The notes beneath the pieces are model-generated. The model was not told the origin of the DNA. It saw only the letters and a program-made list of their open reading frames with translations, and did not search any database. This document shows, piece after piece, positions 17,796 through 28,609 of a stretch of 64,000 bases of DNA. Location: NCBI RefSeq assembly GCF_900452415.1, contig NZ_UGNX01000001.1:2046001-2110000 (forward strand), read 5' to 3'. The position numbers and the translations under genes were made by a program. Positions within the stretch are counted from its first letter, which is position 1. Each line of letters starts with the position of its first letter. Origin of the DNA: Legionella cincinnatiensis. Its GTDB lineage: Bacteria > Pseudomonadota > Gammaproteobacteria > Legionellales > Legionellaceae.

Positions 17796-18046
17796 AAAAA
17801 AAGTGATAATTTTTTTGATGTGCATGATGAACTGTGATCAAATAGTGTTTGACGACATTACATCAATAAAGAAATATCAGTGTTGGCAGTAAGTTAACTT
17901 TAGGAATATTAGCAGAAAAGGATATAGCGCATGATCGCTTATGGATGTTGCAACCATCTGCTTTAAACCAAGTAACATATCTAAACCGTTCCGTACTAGA
18001 GAAAAATAACCTGTAAAATCAGTGCATGAGACCCTATCGCTACGAT

Positions 18047-18469
18047 TCAACTGCTGAATTTAGGATGATGATATAGCATAGTGATTATATCTTGATTGGC
18101 TGCGGGGAAATCTTTAGGGTTCAACTCCTGAAGACTAACCCATTTCATATCTAACTGATTTTCCTTACAGGAGGGTTCACCAGAAAAATGCGTTACCAGA
18201 AAAACGATTAATGTTACCGCCTTATCTGAATACTGATGGTTTACTTCACCTAATAACTGGTATTGATGAACATCTAGATCAACTTCTTCTTTGACTTCTC
18301 TAATCAGCGCAAATTCAGACGTCTCATTTTCTTCTAATTTACCGCCAGGAAACTCCCAACATCCTCCATGAGGAACATGAGTAGGACGTTGGGTTATCAA
18401 AAAACGCTGTTGATTATCCATGATAACTGCTACTGCAACTGCTATTTTCACACTAAACTTCCATGACAC
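18047..18469 (-). CDS. mutT: 8-oxo-dGTP diphosphatase MutT
   Basis: MutT is a Nudix hydrolase that removes 8-oxo-dGTP from the nucleotide pool, preventing A:T to C:G mutations. The 140 residues contain [15 protein letters not shown] and the Nudix box GX5EX7REVXEE, in which the usual glycine after EEV is aspartate (EEVDLDV). The best start is a GTG at 18469, overlapping secA by 22 bp. secA-mutT is a conserved gammaproteobacterial gene order, which supports MutT over other Nudix types. Confidence 0.9.
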   Translation of the reverse strand: MSWKFSVKIAVAVAVIMDNQQRFLITQRPTHVPHGGCWEFPGGKLEENETSEFALIREVKEEVDLDVHQYQLLGEVNHQYSDKAVTLIVFLVTHFSGEPSCKENQLDMKWVSLQELNPKDFPAANQDIITMLYHHPKFSS

Positions 18470-21141
18470 GCTTTAAATTTCTTACCAGAGCCACAAGGAC
18501 AAGGATCATTTCGTCCAATTTTTTTCTCCTGGCGCTTATAAGTTTGAGCTTTATCATTTTCTTCATCAGCATCATTAAAATCACTGTGTTGTAAACTCAT
18601 TTTGCTCACTTGCTCCGCACGTCGTTGCTCTTCAACGGCATTGACATCGGCAGCAGTCTGAACTTCCACAGAAGAAATTAGTCGAATTACATCATACTTT
18701 AAATTATCAAGCATTGTAGAAAATAAAGTAAATGCCTCTTTCTTATATTCTTGTTTTGGATCTTTTTGCGCATAACCACGCAAATGGATACCTTGACGTA
18801 ATTGATCCATTGCAGCAAGGTGTTCACGCCATTGATTGTCTAGGGTTTGCAAAATCACAGATTTTTCAAACTGAGACATCGTCTCTCTTCCTGCCTGATT
18901 CACTTTTTCATTATAATGTCTTGCTGCTAAATCAAGAATTTTTTCTTTAATTTGCTCTGGTTGGATATGATGATCTTCCTCAATCCATTCAAGTACAGGA
19001 ATTTTAAGTTTAAATTCATCTGCTAAAACATCACTTAAAGCCTTAGGCTCCCATTGATCTTCTAAACTTTGTGGAGGAATATATGTGTCCACAAGATTAG
19101 ACATCACTTCCTCTCTCATCATACTTACCGTCTCTTGTGTATCTGCCATTTCCATGATTGAAGCACGTTGGGTATAAATGACTTGTCGTTGATCATTGGC
19201 CACATTGTCATAATCTAAAAGTTGTTTTCTTACATCAAAATGATGCCCTTCCAGTTTACGTTGTGCATTCTCAATTGCCTTTGTTACTAAACTATGTTCA
19301 ATAGGTTCTCCAGGCTGCATCCCTAATCGCCGCATCATTGAAGCAACACGTTCAGAAGCAAATATTCGCATTAAATTATCTTCAAGTGATAAGTAAAAAC
19401 GGCTGCTTCCGACGTCGCCTTGACGACCCGAGCGCCCCCTAAGTTGGTTGTCAATTCGGCGCGACTCATGACGTTCTGAGCCAATAATCCTTAATCCACC
19501 TGCAGCAATAACCTCATCATGACGTTGTCTCCATAATTTCTTCACTGCCTCTTTTTCTTCCTCAGTGGCAGTTTCTGGTAATTGAGATAAATCTGCAGCC
19601 AAACTTCCACCTAAAACAATATCAGTTCCTCGACCAGCCATATTTGTTGCAATAGTAACAGTGCCTGGACGACCTGCTTCAGCAATAATTTGCGCTTCCT
19701 TTTCATGGAATTTGGCATTTAAGACTTGATGTTTTATATTTTGCTTTTTTAAAATTTGGCTCAAAAACTCTGAAGCTTCAATAGACACTGTACCCACTAG
19801 CACAGGTTGCTTACGAGCAATACAATCACTAATATCGGCAATAACTGCTTGAAATTTATCTTTTTGGGTTAAATAAACCAAGTCAGGTTCATCTTTGCGT
19901 ACCATTGGCTTATTCGTGGGGATAACGACTACATCAAGATTATAAATCTGCTGCAGTTCAAAAGCTTCCGTATCTGCTGTTCCAGTCATTCCTGATAATT
20001 TACTGTACATGCGGAAAAAATTCTGAAATGTGATAGAAGCAAGTGTTTGGTTCTCATTTTGGATCGAAACATTTTCTTTTGCTTCAACAGCCTGATGCAA
20101 TCCTTCAGACCATCGTCGCCCTGGCATTGTTCGACCGGTATGCTCATCCACAATGATAACTTGGTTGTCTTTAACAATATAATCTACATCACGATGAAAC
20201 ATAGCATGAGCTTTTAATGCCGCATTCACATGGTGCATTAACATAATATTGCTCGCATGATATAAACTCTCGCCATGATCCAGCAATTTTGCTTTAACAA
20301 GTAATTCTTCTATGTGTTGATGGCCGGCATCGGTAAGATGAGCTTGTTTTTGCTTTTCATCAACAGTATAGTCGCCCTCCTCCCCACCTTCTTCTTGTTT
20401 TTTTAAATAAGGAATTAAGGTATTAATTTTTATATACAGCTCCGAACTGTCTTCGGCAGCACCAGAAATTATCAAAGGGGTGCGTGCCTCATCAATAAGA
20501 ATTGAATCTACCTCGTCTATTATCGCAAAATTAAGCTCTCTTTGTACTTTATCTGCAAGACTAAATGCCATATTGTCACGCAAATAATCAAAACCATATT
20601 CATTATTGGTTCCATAAACAATATCACATCGATAAGCTTCTTGTTTTACAGCATGAGGCATGTCGGGATAAATAACGCCCACAGTTAAACCTAAAAATTC
20701 AAATATAGGCTTCATCCATTGACTATCGCGTTTGGCAAGATAATCATTAACAGTAACAACATGAACGCCTTTTCCACTAATCGCATTTAAATATGCAGGG
20801 AGTGTAGCCACTAGTGTTTTACCTTCCCCTGTACGCATTTCAGCAACATTACCTTCATGCAACACCATTCCACCAATTAACTGCACATCAAAATGACGTA
20901 ATCCTAAAGTGCGTACCGAGACTTCTCTTACGATAGCAAAAGCTTCAGCCAACAATTCATCAAGGGTTTCTCCCTCAGCAAAACGTGCTTTAAAATGCTG
21001 GGTTTTTGCAGCTAACTCAGCATCGGTTAAGGTTTGCATTTGCGCCTCAAACGCATTAATTGCCATTACTGCCTTTTCCATACGCCGTAATGTACGCTCA
21101 TTTCGGCTTCCAAACATTTTCTTAATCAACGCATTCAGCAT
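18448..21141 (-). CDS. secA: Preprotein translocase ATPase SecA
   Basis: SecA drives export of unfolded preproteins through SecYEG. The 897-residue protein is full length, with MRTGEGKT (Walker A), the second nucleotide-binding fold with NMAGRGTDI, a helical scaffold/wing region, and a C-terminal zinc-binding SEC-C motif [14 protein letters not shown] that contacts SecB and lipids. It is upstream of and overlaps mutT. The ATG at 21141 has AGAGGA about 15 nt upstream. Confidence 0.98.
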   Translation of the reverse strand: MLNALIKKMFGSRNERTLRRMEKAVMAINAFEAQMQTLTDAELAAKTQHFKARFAEGETLDELLAEAFAIVREVSVRTLGLRHFDVQLIGGMVLHEGNVAEMRTGEGKTLVATLPAYLNAISGKGVHVVTVNDYLAKRDSQWMKPIFEFLGLTVGVIYPDMPHAVKQEAYRCDIVYGTNNEYGFDYLRDNMAFSLADKVQRELNFAIIDEVDSILIDEARTPLIISGAAEDSSELYIKINTLIPYLKKQEEGGEEGDYTVDEKQKQAHLTDAGHQHIEELLVKAKLLDHGESLYHASNIMLMHHVNAALKAHAMFHRDVDYIVKDNQVIIVDEHTGRTMPGRRWSEGLHQAVEAKENVSIQNENQTLASITFQNFFRMYSKLSGMTGTADTEAFELQQIYNLDVVVIPTNKPMVRKDEPDLVYLTQKDKFQAVIADISDCIARKQPVLVGTVSIEASEFLSQILKKQNIKHQVLNAKFHEKEAQIIAEAGRPGTVTIATNMAGRGTDIVLGGSLAADLSQLPETATEEEKEAVKKLWRQRHDEVIAAGGLRIIGSERHESRRIDNQLRGRSGRQGDVGSSRFYLSLEDNLMRIFASERVASMMRRLGMQPGEPIEHSLVTKAIENAQRKLEGHHFDVRKQLLDYDNVANDQRQVIYTQRASIMEMADTQETVSMMREEVMSNLVDTYIPPQSLEDQWEPKALSDVLADEFKLKIPVLEWIEEDHHIQPEQIKEKILDLAARHYNEKVNQAGRETMSQFEKSVILQTLDNQWREHLAAMDQLRQGIHLRGYAQKDPKQEYKKEAFTLFSTMLDNLKYDVIRLISSVEVQTAADVNAVEEQRRAEQVSKMSLQHSDFNDADEENDKAQTYKRQEKKIGRNDPCPCGSGKKFKACHGSLV

Positions 21142-21226
21142 GGCCTAAATAATCCTCTGGAGATTTCAAATAACAAATTTGTTAATGTACTAAAAATTGG
21201 AAAAAAATACCATGAATACCTTTAAT

Positions 21227-22216
21227 TTAAGTGAATATTGAATGCTTATTTTCAATTTCCAACAAGTACTGACTTAATTGTTCAAATAAGCGGACATTTT
21301 TAGTTTGCAAAATTTCCATCAACTTTTTTTTCCACTGACTCGCTCCAGGTAAGCCAAAACTCAGATTAAAGATGGGCTTAATCAGTAAACTAAGAGAAGC
21401 CCCTTGATAAAACTCATCTAGCAAATACTCTAAATAGTCATTAAATAGGTGACTACGGGAACTTTTAGGTATTTGAGGATAGAGCCCATGATGTATTGTT
21501 GCGATTTGAAAAGGATTATCGCAGGCTAAACGCCCAAGCATCACCCCATCCACATAATTCAGATGCTCATTAATTTCATTTAAATTCAATATGTTACCAT
21601 TCATAACAAGAGGAATGTCGGGAATTTCCTTTTTTAAGCGATAAACATACTCATAATGAACAGGCGGAATGGTTCGGTTTTGTTTTGGATTTAAGCCCTG
21701 CAACCATGCTTTCCGCGCATGCACAATTATTTTTTGCGCACCTGCTTCAACTAATTGATGTACAAAATTACTAAAGAACTCATAGCTGTCTTGATGGTCT
21801 ATTCCTATTCGAGTCTTGGCCGTAATCGGTATACTTACTACCTCTCTCAAAGCACGAATACAAGCAACCACCTTTTCTGGTTCCTTCATTAAACATGCCC
21901 CAAAATTCCCGGCTTGGACTTTATCACTAGGACACCCTAAATTAATGTTGATTTCATCATATCCTTCTTGTTCTGCTCGTTTGGCACACTGAGCTAGAAG
22001 GTTTGGCTCAGAACCCCCTAGTTGCAATGCAAGAGGATGTTCCCTTCTATTAAAGGGTAATGAGCGAGTAGGATTATTGCATACAGCCCCTGTAGTTTGC
22101 ATTTCAGTGTACAAAAGCGCATTAGGTGCCAATATACGCATAAATACACGAAAATGCCCGTAAGTCCAGTCAATCATCGGAGCTATAGCTAAAGGAGAAA
22201 ATAAAATCTGAGACAC
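21227..22216 (-). CDS. dusA: tRNA-dihydrouridine(20/20a) synthase DusA
   Basis: DusA reduces uridines 20 and 20a in the tRNA D-loop with FMN and NADPH. The 329 residues show APMIDWTYGHFR, YTEMQTTGA, LQLGGS, GCPSDKVQAGNFGACLM with the catalytic cysteine, KTRIGID and HARKAWLQGL, all matching DusA rather than DusB or DusC. The start is a GTG at 22216 without an obvious Shine-Dalgarno site. Downstream of it on the same strand is secA, 85 bp away. Confidence 0.93.
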   Translation of the reverse strand: MSQILFSPLAIAPMIDWTYGHFRVFMRILAPNALLYTEMQTTGAVCNNPTRSLPFNRREHPLALQLGGSEPNLLAQCAKRAEQEGYDEININLGCPSDKVQAGNFGACLMKEPEKVVACIRALREVVSIPITAKTRIGIDHQDSYEFFSNFVHQLVEAGAQKIIVHARKAWLQGLNPKQNRTIPPVHYEYVYRLKKEIPDIPLVMNGNILNLNEINEHLNYVDGVMLGRLACDNPFQIATIHHGLYPQIPKSSRSHLFNDYLEYLLDEFYQGASLSLLIKPIFNLSFGLPGASQWKKKLMEILQTKNVRLFEQLSQYLLEIENKHSIFT

Positions 22217-22504
22217 TTTTATATTTAATTAAAAACCGTGATTATAACTGATCTTTCAATTTGTCACAAAATTAACATAGACATTATCCTCTTATCCTAG
22301 CAAGTCATAGGTTGCATTAATCCTTAATATCCAAGAATATATATATAACACCGGTGCTAACATCTTGCTTCCTTACACAATTCAGAACAGCAAAATGTCT
22401 TTTGCACTGGTGAGTTTCAATTTTTTATCAACAATCATTTTTATACAAACTGAAGTTAGATTTGCCGCCACTTAGATTTTGTGAACATATTAACAAGGAT
22501 GCAT

Positions 22505-23230
22505 ATGAAAAACGCAAAATTATCACAGCGTCGTCTATTTGTGTTAGATATTGATGAAAATCTCGCCAGCATTCAATTAGATGAAGATGAGCCACATAAT
22601 TTGTCAAAAAGCGCTGAACGAAGCTTAAGCCAAAGTACTTCGGGTATAATCGATAAACCAGAACTGACTCCTGGGCTGTTATGGAAAAAAGCAACAGCAT
22701 TTAGGAGGCATGAGTGGAAGACATTTTTTGAAGAAATTACTACAATCAACGAGCGCTATAAAAAGCAATCAAATGATGATACTCCATTGATTTCTATTAT
22801 TTTTTTGACGAATGCTTCTTATGATGGCGAAAAATTTATTAACAATGTTTTTAAACATTTTTTTGGAGAAAAATTAACAGACCAATTGGTTCCTGATCTT
22901 AGTGGATTTTATAATAGACAGAATCAATTACAAGCAATGAAGTATCTTGATAAAAGTGATTACCTAGAATACCTATTTCCTCACTTACAAAATAAATTCG
23001 CCCTTATCAATCGATCGCAAATAATATTGATTGATGATGCGCAAATCAATATTTATGGTGCTAAGCAATATGGTTTTTCTGCAATTCACCATCCCTCTAA
23101 TCCAAACCAAAGACCCTCTTTTTTTACTTTTACCACACATGGTGCTGAGGTGTTTCAACAGATGCATCAAATGCTTAAGGAAGCTGAAAATTTTGTCTAT
23201 TTATTAGAAAAAAACAAACTTATTTGCTAA
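22505..23230 (+). CDS. HAD-like hydrolase, possible Dot/Icm effector
   Basis: The 241-residue soluble protein has a visible HAD (haloacid dehalogenase) outline: motif I LFVLDIDENLA with D15 and D17, motif II IIFLTNAS with T102, and motif IV IILIDDAQINI with D177-D178, followed by a GFSAIHHPSN segment as in HAD phosphatases. The insert between motifs I and II is polar and unusual. The ATG at 22505 is preferred over in-frame GTG 22481 and ATG 22499 because AAGGA then has normal spacing. It stands alone between dusA and recJ with no signal peptide. The substrate is unknown; effector status is a guess. Confidence 0.6.
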   Translation: MKNAKLSQRRLFVLDIDENLASIQLDEDEPHNLSKSAERSLSQSTSGIIDKPELTPGLLWKKATAFRRHEWKTFFEEITTINERYKKQSNDDTPLISIIFLTNASYDGEKFINNVFKHFFGEKLTDQLVPDLSGFYNRQNQLQAMKYLDKSDYLEYLFPHLQNKFALINRSQIILIDDAQINIYGAKQYGFSAIHHPSNPNQRPSFFTFTTHGAEVFQQMHQMLKEAENFVYLLEKNKLIC

Positions 23231-23363
23231 GAAATGGGGCTCAACTCTCTCAACCGTCACCTTCTGCAAAAGCGGAAGGTCTAAAAAGCAACAAGCATTA
23301 CTAGGAGTTTCATCTTGCAGCATAACCTTTAGCGTATGATTTTAAGAGTTTTCGAGATAATAA

Positions 23364-25118
23364 TCAGATAACACTCGTAGGATGAGTGACGCTATTCATT
23401 ACCTGAATTAACAATTGCAAACGAGTACGCCCTTGAAAAAAATTAATATCCAATTTATATGCAGCATGAATATACCTAACTCGGTGATTTGGCCAGGACT
23501 TTAGATCTATATTAAAAGCAATCGCATCTACTTGCTGCTTACTTTGCGTTTCAATTAAGGTCATTTTTAAATGATTCTTTCCTACTAAACGCTGTTCAAG
23601 AACCTCAAAAATATTATCAAAAATAGGTTCAGCAAATTGCTGGCCCCATGGTCCAGCCTGTTGTATTAACTGAGCGATCTCAAGCGTCAATTCATTGGAT
23701 TGCAATGGGCCATCAGTGAGTATTTCGCCCTCGCATTGAGATAAATCAATATGTTGACCTACTTCTAAAACAAATGCCTCACGAAAAGCCCTAAGAGAGT
23801 TAGGATGAATACTTAAACCAGCAGCCATAGCATGCCCACCAAATTTCTTAATGAGGCCAGGATGATCCTTATCTATTGCAGCGAGTACATCTCTAATATT
23901 TAAATCTGAAATAGAGCGCGCTGAACCTTTTAATTCATCATCACTCACTGCGGCAAAAGCAATAACGGGGCGATGATAGCGCTCTTTCATCCGTCCAGCC
24001 AAAATACCAATCACTCCTTGATGCCAGGTTTTATCAAAAAGACATAAAGCAATAGGTAAATGAGTACTATTATAATCAGCATCCAGAGCAAGTTTTTCCA
24101 AAACAAGTAACGCTTGCTCTTTCATTTCTATTTCAATTTGTTTTCTTTCTTCATTGAGTTCATCTAATTGCTGGCAATAATCTCTTGCTTGTTGCTCATC
24201 TGTACTAATTAAGCATTCTATGCCCAAAGCCATATCATCTAATCTTCCAGCGGCATTGAGTCTTGGTGCAATAGCGAACCCTAAATCAGACTCTCTTAAT
24301 CGTGCATATTCACGCCCAGATACTTCAATTAAAGCTTTAATTCCCACACGACCTAGGCCTTGGCGTATTCTTGCCATCCCCTGGTTTACCATAATACGAT
24401 TATTTTGATCAAGCCCAACCACATCAGCAACTGTTCCTAAAGCAACTAAATCCAAAAAGCTTGCCATATTCGGCTCGGCAATATTCATTTTTTGAAACCA
24501 ATTGCTATTAACCAAATGTCTGCGTAGCGCCAACATTACATAAAAAATAACCCCAACTCCGGCAATGGATTTACTGGGAAATTGACAACCTGGCTGATTA
24601 GGATTCACAATCGCACAAGCATTAGGAATGCTTTCTGCTGATAAATGATGATCGGTGATTAAAACATCGATACCTAATTGATTTGCCCTCTCAACCCCAT
24701 CAAAACTAGCAATGCCATTATCTACCGTAATAATAAGAGCTGGCTTCCACTTACTGGCTACATCGACAATTTGAGGAGTTAAACCATAGCCAAACTCAAA
24801 CCTATTAGGCACTAAATAATCAATAAACTGGGCTCCCATAGCACGTAAAGCAGTAATAGCAAGTGCGGTTGAAGTCGCTCCATCGGCATCAAAATCACCA
24901 ATAATTATAATACGCTGCTGTTCATGTAACGCTTTTTCCAATCGCAAACACGCAGCATCAATTCCCTTTAAAGTATCAAAGGGCAATAAAGCTTGTAATT
25001 GCTTATCCAATTGTGATACTTCGGTGATACCTCGAGAGGCAAAAATTCGCTTAAGTACCTCAGGCACATTAGGTATATTGAGTGAATGTTTTGGTTGCAC
25101 ACGCTGTTTAATAAGCAT
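23364..25118 (-). CDS. recJ: Single-strand DNA exonuclease RecJ
   Basis: RecJ degrades single-stranded DNA 5' to 3' in RecF-pathway recombination, mismatch and base excision repair. The 584 residues carry the DHH-family motifs GDFDADG (about 74-80), VDNGI, TDHH (155-158) and NPNQ, plus DHHA1 (GGHAMAAG). The ATG at 25118 is preferred to an upstream start because TGGAGAA precedes it. It overlaps the upstream gene by 11 bp and lies in a run aminotransferase, COG4255-like, recJ on the minus strand. Confidence 0.96.
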   Translation of the reverse strand: MLIKQRVQPKHSLNIPNVPEVLKRIFASRGITEVSQLDKQLQALLPFDTLKGIDAACLRLEKALHEQQRIIIIGDFDADGATSTALAITALRAMGAQFIDYLVPNRFEFGYGLTPQIVDVASKWKPALIITVDNGIASFDGVERANQLGIDVLITDHHLSAESIPNACAIVNPNQPGCQFPSKSIAGVGVIFYVMLALRRHLVNSNWFQKMNIAEPNMASFLDLVALGTVADVVGLDQNNRIMVNQGMARIRQGLGRVGIKALIEVSGREYARLRESDLGFAIAPRLNAAGRLDDMALGIECLISTDEQQARDYCQQLDELNEERKQIEIEMKEQALLVLEKLALDADYNSTHLPIALCLFDKTWHQGVIGILAGRMKERYHRPVIAFAAVSDDELKGSARSISDLNIRDVLAAIDKDHPGLIKKFGGHAMAAGLSIHPNSLRAFREAFVLEVGQHIDLSQCEGEILTDGPLQSNELTLEIAQLIQQAGPWGQQFAEPIFDNIFEVLEQRLVGKNHLKMTLIETQSKQQVDAIAFNIDLKSWPNHRVRYIHAAYKLDINFFQGRTRLQLLIQVMNSVTHPTSVI

Positions 25119-25917
25119 GGATAAGTTTTCTCCACAAATGAACAAACCAGCCATCAGAAAATTGGATATAAGCAGCATTATTCCAATACCAATGAACTGT
25201 CATTTTTTTTAATTCTTCTTGATGTTGTTCACTGAGCATAGAAAACTCGGTGAGCAATAAAATTTTATAATCCTTAAGTACTAATGAAGAGTGATACAAA
25301 CTCACGTTTGCCCCACAAATTTTTGCCCAAGGTAAAAATTGTTCATCAGCACAAATAGCAATTGTTTTTTTATCCTTAAGTAATGCATTTCCCCAAACCC
25401 ATAATCCATTAATTAAAGAGTCATTAGGTCTAGACGCAAAAAGCATTTGGCATTCAGTTAAAAACTTTTGCCAATACATTGTGTTATCTAATTGCGCTAA
25501 TTCAGGCATTAATGATTGATTCAATAAATGCTGTACTGGCTTAGCACGTAATAAATACTTTTTATCATTATAAAACAACCATGTCTCTGGATTATGATAA
25601 TGAAGAATTTTACCTTCCTCGGCAAGATATTGCGACAATAATTCGAACCATAATTTAGCATCGCTCTCTTGAAGTTGCAGAGCGTTACCGCAAGCCGTAA
25701 TCATGGCGTCATTATGCGTTGCTGTCCAATGAACGGGGCTCAAAACAAACCACTCACCTTCTAGGTGATGGTACTGCCTTAACAGATCGGCAAAAGGTGG
25801 ATCAGAGGGATCATAGTCAAGGCAACGTAAAAAATTAAGTAGTGCATTTCCCTCTGAAGTTAATAATTTCGCCCGCTCTGGAATAACGTTACATTCGGAA
25901 TCAACCACTACATACAT
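25108..25917 (-). CDS. Conserved cytoplasmic protein, COG4255-like
   Basis: The 269-residue protein appears to belong to a conserved proteobacterial family (COG4255-like) often found beside recJ or thrC. Genome annotations sometimes label it cofactor-independent phosphoglycerate mutase, without clear support. Signatures are [11 protein letters not shown], the [12 protein letters not shown] segment and [11 protein letters not shown]. No catalytic residues of phosphoglycerate mutase were recognised. Both ends overlap neighbours, by 10 bp with the aminotransferase and 11 bp with recJ, so it is cotranscribed with them. Function unknown. Confidence 0.7.
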   Translation of the reverse strand: MYVVVDSECNVIPERAKLLTSEGNALLNFLRCLDYDPSDPPFADLLRQYHHLEGEWFVLSPVHWTATHNDAMITACGNALQLQESDAKLWFELLSQYLAEEGKILHYHNPETWLFYNDKKYLLRAKPVQHLLNQSLMPELAQLDNTMYWQKFLTECQMLFASRPNDSLINGLWVWGNALLKDKKTIAICADEQFLPWAKICGANVSLYHSSLVLKDYKILLLTEFSMLSEQHQEELKKMTVHWYWNNAAYIQFSDGWFVHLWRKLIHAY

Positions 25918-27113
25918 ACTTGTGAGGCCTTAATCAGTCCATCTTTTTTAAATAATGCCTTTATATTTCTTAATGCTTGACGCATACGATCTTTATTTTC
26001 TATGAGGCCGAAACGAACATAACCATCTCCTTGTTGACCAAATCCTATTCCAGGTGATACTGCAACATGTGCTTCTTTTAATAGGTGCTTACTAAATTCA
26101 AGTGAGCCCATGTGCTTATAATGAGAAGGAATAGGAGCCCAAACAAACATAGTTGCTTTAGGGCGCTCTACTGCCCAGCCTAGTTCATTTAAACCATCAC
26201 AAAGAATATTACGACGTTTTTCGTAAAGATCTCTAATTTCTCGTACACACTCGTCAGAACCTTCTAATGCAGCAATTGCTGCAACTTGAATGGGTGTAAA
26301 CGTACCATAATCCAAATAAGATTTAATTCGAGTAAGTGCTGCCACAAGTTCTTCATTACCACAAGCAAAGCCAATACGCCAACCCGGCATATTATAAGAT
26401 TTAGACATTGAATAGGTTTCAATTGCGATATCTGTAGCACCAGGAACTTGTAATATTGAAGGTGCTTTGTATCCATCAAATACAATATCTGCATAAGCTA
26501 AATCATGAATCACCCAAATTTCATGTTTTTTTGCTAAATCGACTATTTGCTCAAAAAAGGCACAATCAACACAATGAGTACTTGGATTCGCCGGAAAATT
26601 AATCACTAAAGCTTTGGGCTTAGGCAAACTTCTATTGATTGTATCTTCTACGGAGGCTAAAAATTGAGTTTCGTTTATAAGTGGAACTTGTTTTACGTTG
26701 GCTCCAGCAATAATAAATCCATACGTATGAATGGGATATGCGGGATCAGGTACTAAAATCGTATCTCCTGGACCACTAATCGCCAGAGCTAAATGAGCTA
26801 ATCCTTCTTTGGAGCCAATAGTTGCCAGGATCTGCGTTTCACTATTTAAATGTACATTATAATTACGTGTATACCAAGAAGCCATTGCCCGCCTTAATCT
26901 CGGAATCCCCTTAGACATTGAGTATCGGTGAGTATCTGGTCGTTGCACTGCCTCAATCAATTTATTCACTATATGGGGAGGTGTTGGTTGATCAGGGTTT
27001 CCCATTCCAAAATCAATGATATCCTCTCCACGCGCTCGTGCCTCTGTTTTTAATTGGGTTAATGTGTTAAAAACATAGGGGGGTAAGCGGTTAATTCGTG
27101 GAAATTGATTCAT
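25908..27113 (-). CDS. alaC: PLP aminotransferase, AlaC type
   Basis: This is a class I/II aminotransferase, most like the alanine-forming AlaC (YfdZ) group that makes alanine from pyruvate and glutamate. The 401 residues begin [18 protein letters not shown] and show [29 protein letters not shown] and the PLP lysine region [15 protein letters not shown]. The ATG at 27113 is chosen over one at 27155 because AGAGGT precedes it and the family starts there. It overlaps the next gene by 10 bp and is divergent from the Mth938-domain gene. Confidence 0.85.
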   Translation of the reverse strand: MNQFPRINRLPPYVFNTLTQLKTEARARGEDIIDFGMGNPDQPTPPHIVNKLIEAVQRPDTHRYSMSKGIPRLRRAMASWYTRNYNVHLNSETQILATIGSKEGLAHLALAISGPGDTILVPDPAYPIHTYGFIIAGANVKQVPLINETQFLASVEDTINRSLPKPKALVINFPANPSTHCVDCAFFEQIVDLAKKHEIWVIHDLAYADIVFDGYKAPSILQVPGATDIAIETYSMSKSYNMPGWRIGFACGNEELVAALTRIKSYLDYGTFTPIQVAAIAALEGSDECVREIRDLYEKRRNILCDGLNELGWAVERPKATMFVWAPIPSHYKHMGSLEFSKHLLKEAHVAVSPGIGFGQQGDGYVRFGLIENKDRMRQALRNIKALFKKDGLIKASQVCM

Positions 27114-27171
27114 AATATCTACCTCTGTAGTATACTCACAACCACTATAACTCAATCAATCTTCCAAAACT

Positions 27172-27537
27172 ATGAATATCAATTTAGAAGAATCAGAATT
27201 ACATGCGGTACAAGCTTATAGTAATAACAAAATTCAGATTAACTCCATTATTTACGAGAAAAGTTTCATTGTTTCCAAAACAGAAATCATCAGTGAACTA
27301 TCCATTGAAAATATCCAAGAAATTGATGAAGTCTACATGAACTTATTAACGCAATTCAAACCGGAAATTATAATCATTGGCCATGAAAATACCGGAAAAC
27401 TGCTGCCTCTGTCAATTATGAATCAACTTGCACAACAACGAATTGGAATTGAATCTATGTCAATCGGTGCGGCCTGTCGTACTTACAATGTTTTATTAAG
27501 CGAACATCGGGCCGTTGTTGCAGGTTTTATTTTTTGA
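27172..27537 (+). CDS. Mth938/DUF498 domain protein
   Basis: This small protein of 121 residues belongs to the Mth938-like (DUF498/NDUFAF3) family. The pattern YEKSFIVS, then EIIIIGHENTGKLLP and IESMSIGAACRTYNVLLSEHRAVVAGFI matches it well. Mitochondrial members assist complex I assembly; the bacterial role is unknown. It has no signal peptide. It is divergent from the aminotransferase gene across 58 bp, and convergent with the patatin gene. Confidence 0.85.
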   Translation: MNINLEESELHAVQAYSNNKIQINSIIYEKSFIVSKTEIISELSIENIQEIDEVYMNLLTQFKPEIIIIGHENTGKLLPLSIMNQLAQQRIGIESMSIGAACRTYNVLLSEHRAVVAGFIF

Positions 27538-27586
27538 ACACAGTCTGGGATAAACTATTTAAAATTCGATTTACCGCTTAGTGCTC

Positions 27587-28609
27587 CTATAACCACTCTG
27601 CAAAATCGATAGTTGTTCTTTTTCCAACATTATCATAATTTTTTTCAATCCAAAGACTGGCTTCCTGTCTTCCTAAGTCACGCATAGCTACTAAAAACTC
27701 CCAATCAGGGGTATAAACAGTGGATAAGGGAAAATCACGTAACTCTTCATCAGCACGAATACAATGCATAAATATCTTTTTATAATCCTTTTCATATTCT
27801 TTTTTCAACTGTCCTTGTGTGATCAAACTGCTAACAAAAGCTACGGCACGCATTTCACGCATCAAAGAAGAGTTAAATGATACTTCTCTGACTCGAGAAT
27901 CAATTTCTGCTGGAGTTTTTGGAATTTCGTTACGAACGATTGGGACTGTATGAAAAATCAAAATATCTCTGCAGCTTGTTTGATATATTAAGGGGAAAAT
28001 AGCAGGATTACCCAGATAACCACCATCCCAATAAAATTCACCATTGATTTCAATTGATTGATATAATTGGGGTAAACACGCGGAAGCTAAAAGAGTATCT
28101 ATAGATAACTCTTTATTGTCAAAAATACGTATTTTACCAGTTTGAACATTAGTAGCACATATAAAAAGCTTAATAGCACTTTTATTTTTGATTTGCTCTA
28201 CATCAATTATCTTTTCTAAAACATTTCGAATAGGGTGAAAATTAAAAGGATTAAATTGATAAGGAGAAAAAAGGCTCGCTATTGAATTAAATAAATAAAA
28301 ATTAAAGGGTGCCTTTAAGACAGGTTCTATAAAATAATCAAAAGGAGATTTTGCTGTGATGCCAAACACTTTCCCATAGTCACTCATCGCATGCCAAAAA
28401 TCATACAATGATTGCCTAGCACCCTCTTCCTTTCCTTGCAAAAAGCCATACATAAGAACAGCTGCATTCATGCTGCCAGCACTTGTTGCTGAAATACCTT
28501 CGATTGTAAACAACTTTGACTCAAGAAACTTATCTAATAAACCCCAAGTAAAAGCACCATGAGCACCACCGCCTTGAAGGGCAAGATTTATTTTTTTTCT
28601 TTTAGGCAT
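27587..28609 (-). CDS. Patatin-like phospholipase
   Basis: This gene probably encodes a lipid acyl hydrolase with a Ser-Asp dyad. The 340 residues have the oxyanion motif LALQGGGAHGAF (9-20), the nucleophile elbow ISATSAGSMNA and the DGG of WDGGYLGNP. The family elbow is GxSxG, but here the first glycine is alanine (ATSAG). Several Legionella patatins (VpdA-like, PatD) act on host or bacterial lipids; this one resembles the housekeeping cytosolic type. GGGAGATT precedes the ATG. It lies downstream of acetoacetate decarboxylase on the same strand, separated by 450 bp of repeats. Confidence 0.88.
   Translation of the reverse strand: MPKRKKINLALQGGGAHGAFTWGLLDKFLESKLFTIEGISATSAGSMNAAVLMYGFLQGKEEGARQSLYDFWHAMSDYGKVFGITAKSPFDYFIEPVLKAPFNFYLFNSIASLFSPYQFNPFNFHPIRNVLEKIIDVEQIKNKSAIKLFICATNVQTGKIRIFDNKELSIDTLLASACLPQLYQSIEINGEFYWDGGYLGNPAIFPLIYQTSCRDILIFHTVPIVRNEIPKTPAEIDSRVREVSFNSSLMREMRAVAFVSSLITQGQLKKEYEKDYKKIFMHCIRADEELRDFPLSTVYTPDWEFLVAMRDLGRQEASLWIEKNYDNVGKRTTIDFAEWL

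Noticed and set aside
23259..23280. Hairpin ACCTTC...GAAGGT between the HAD-like gene and recJ
   Set aside because: No T run on either strand after the stem, so not called as a terminator; it might be a repeat.
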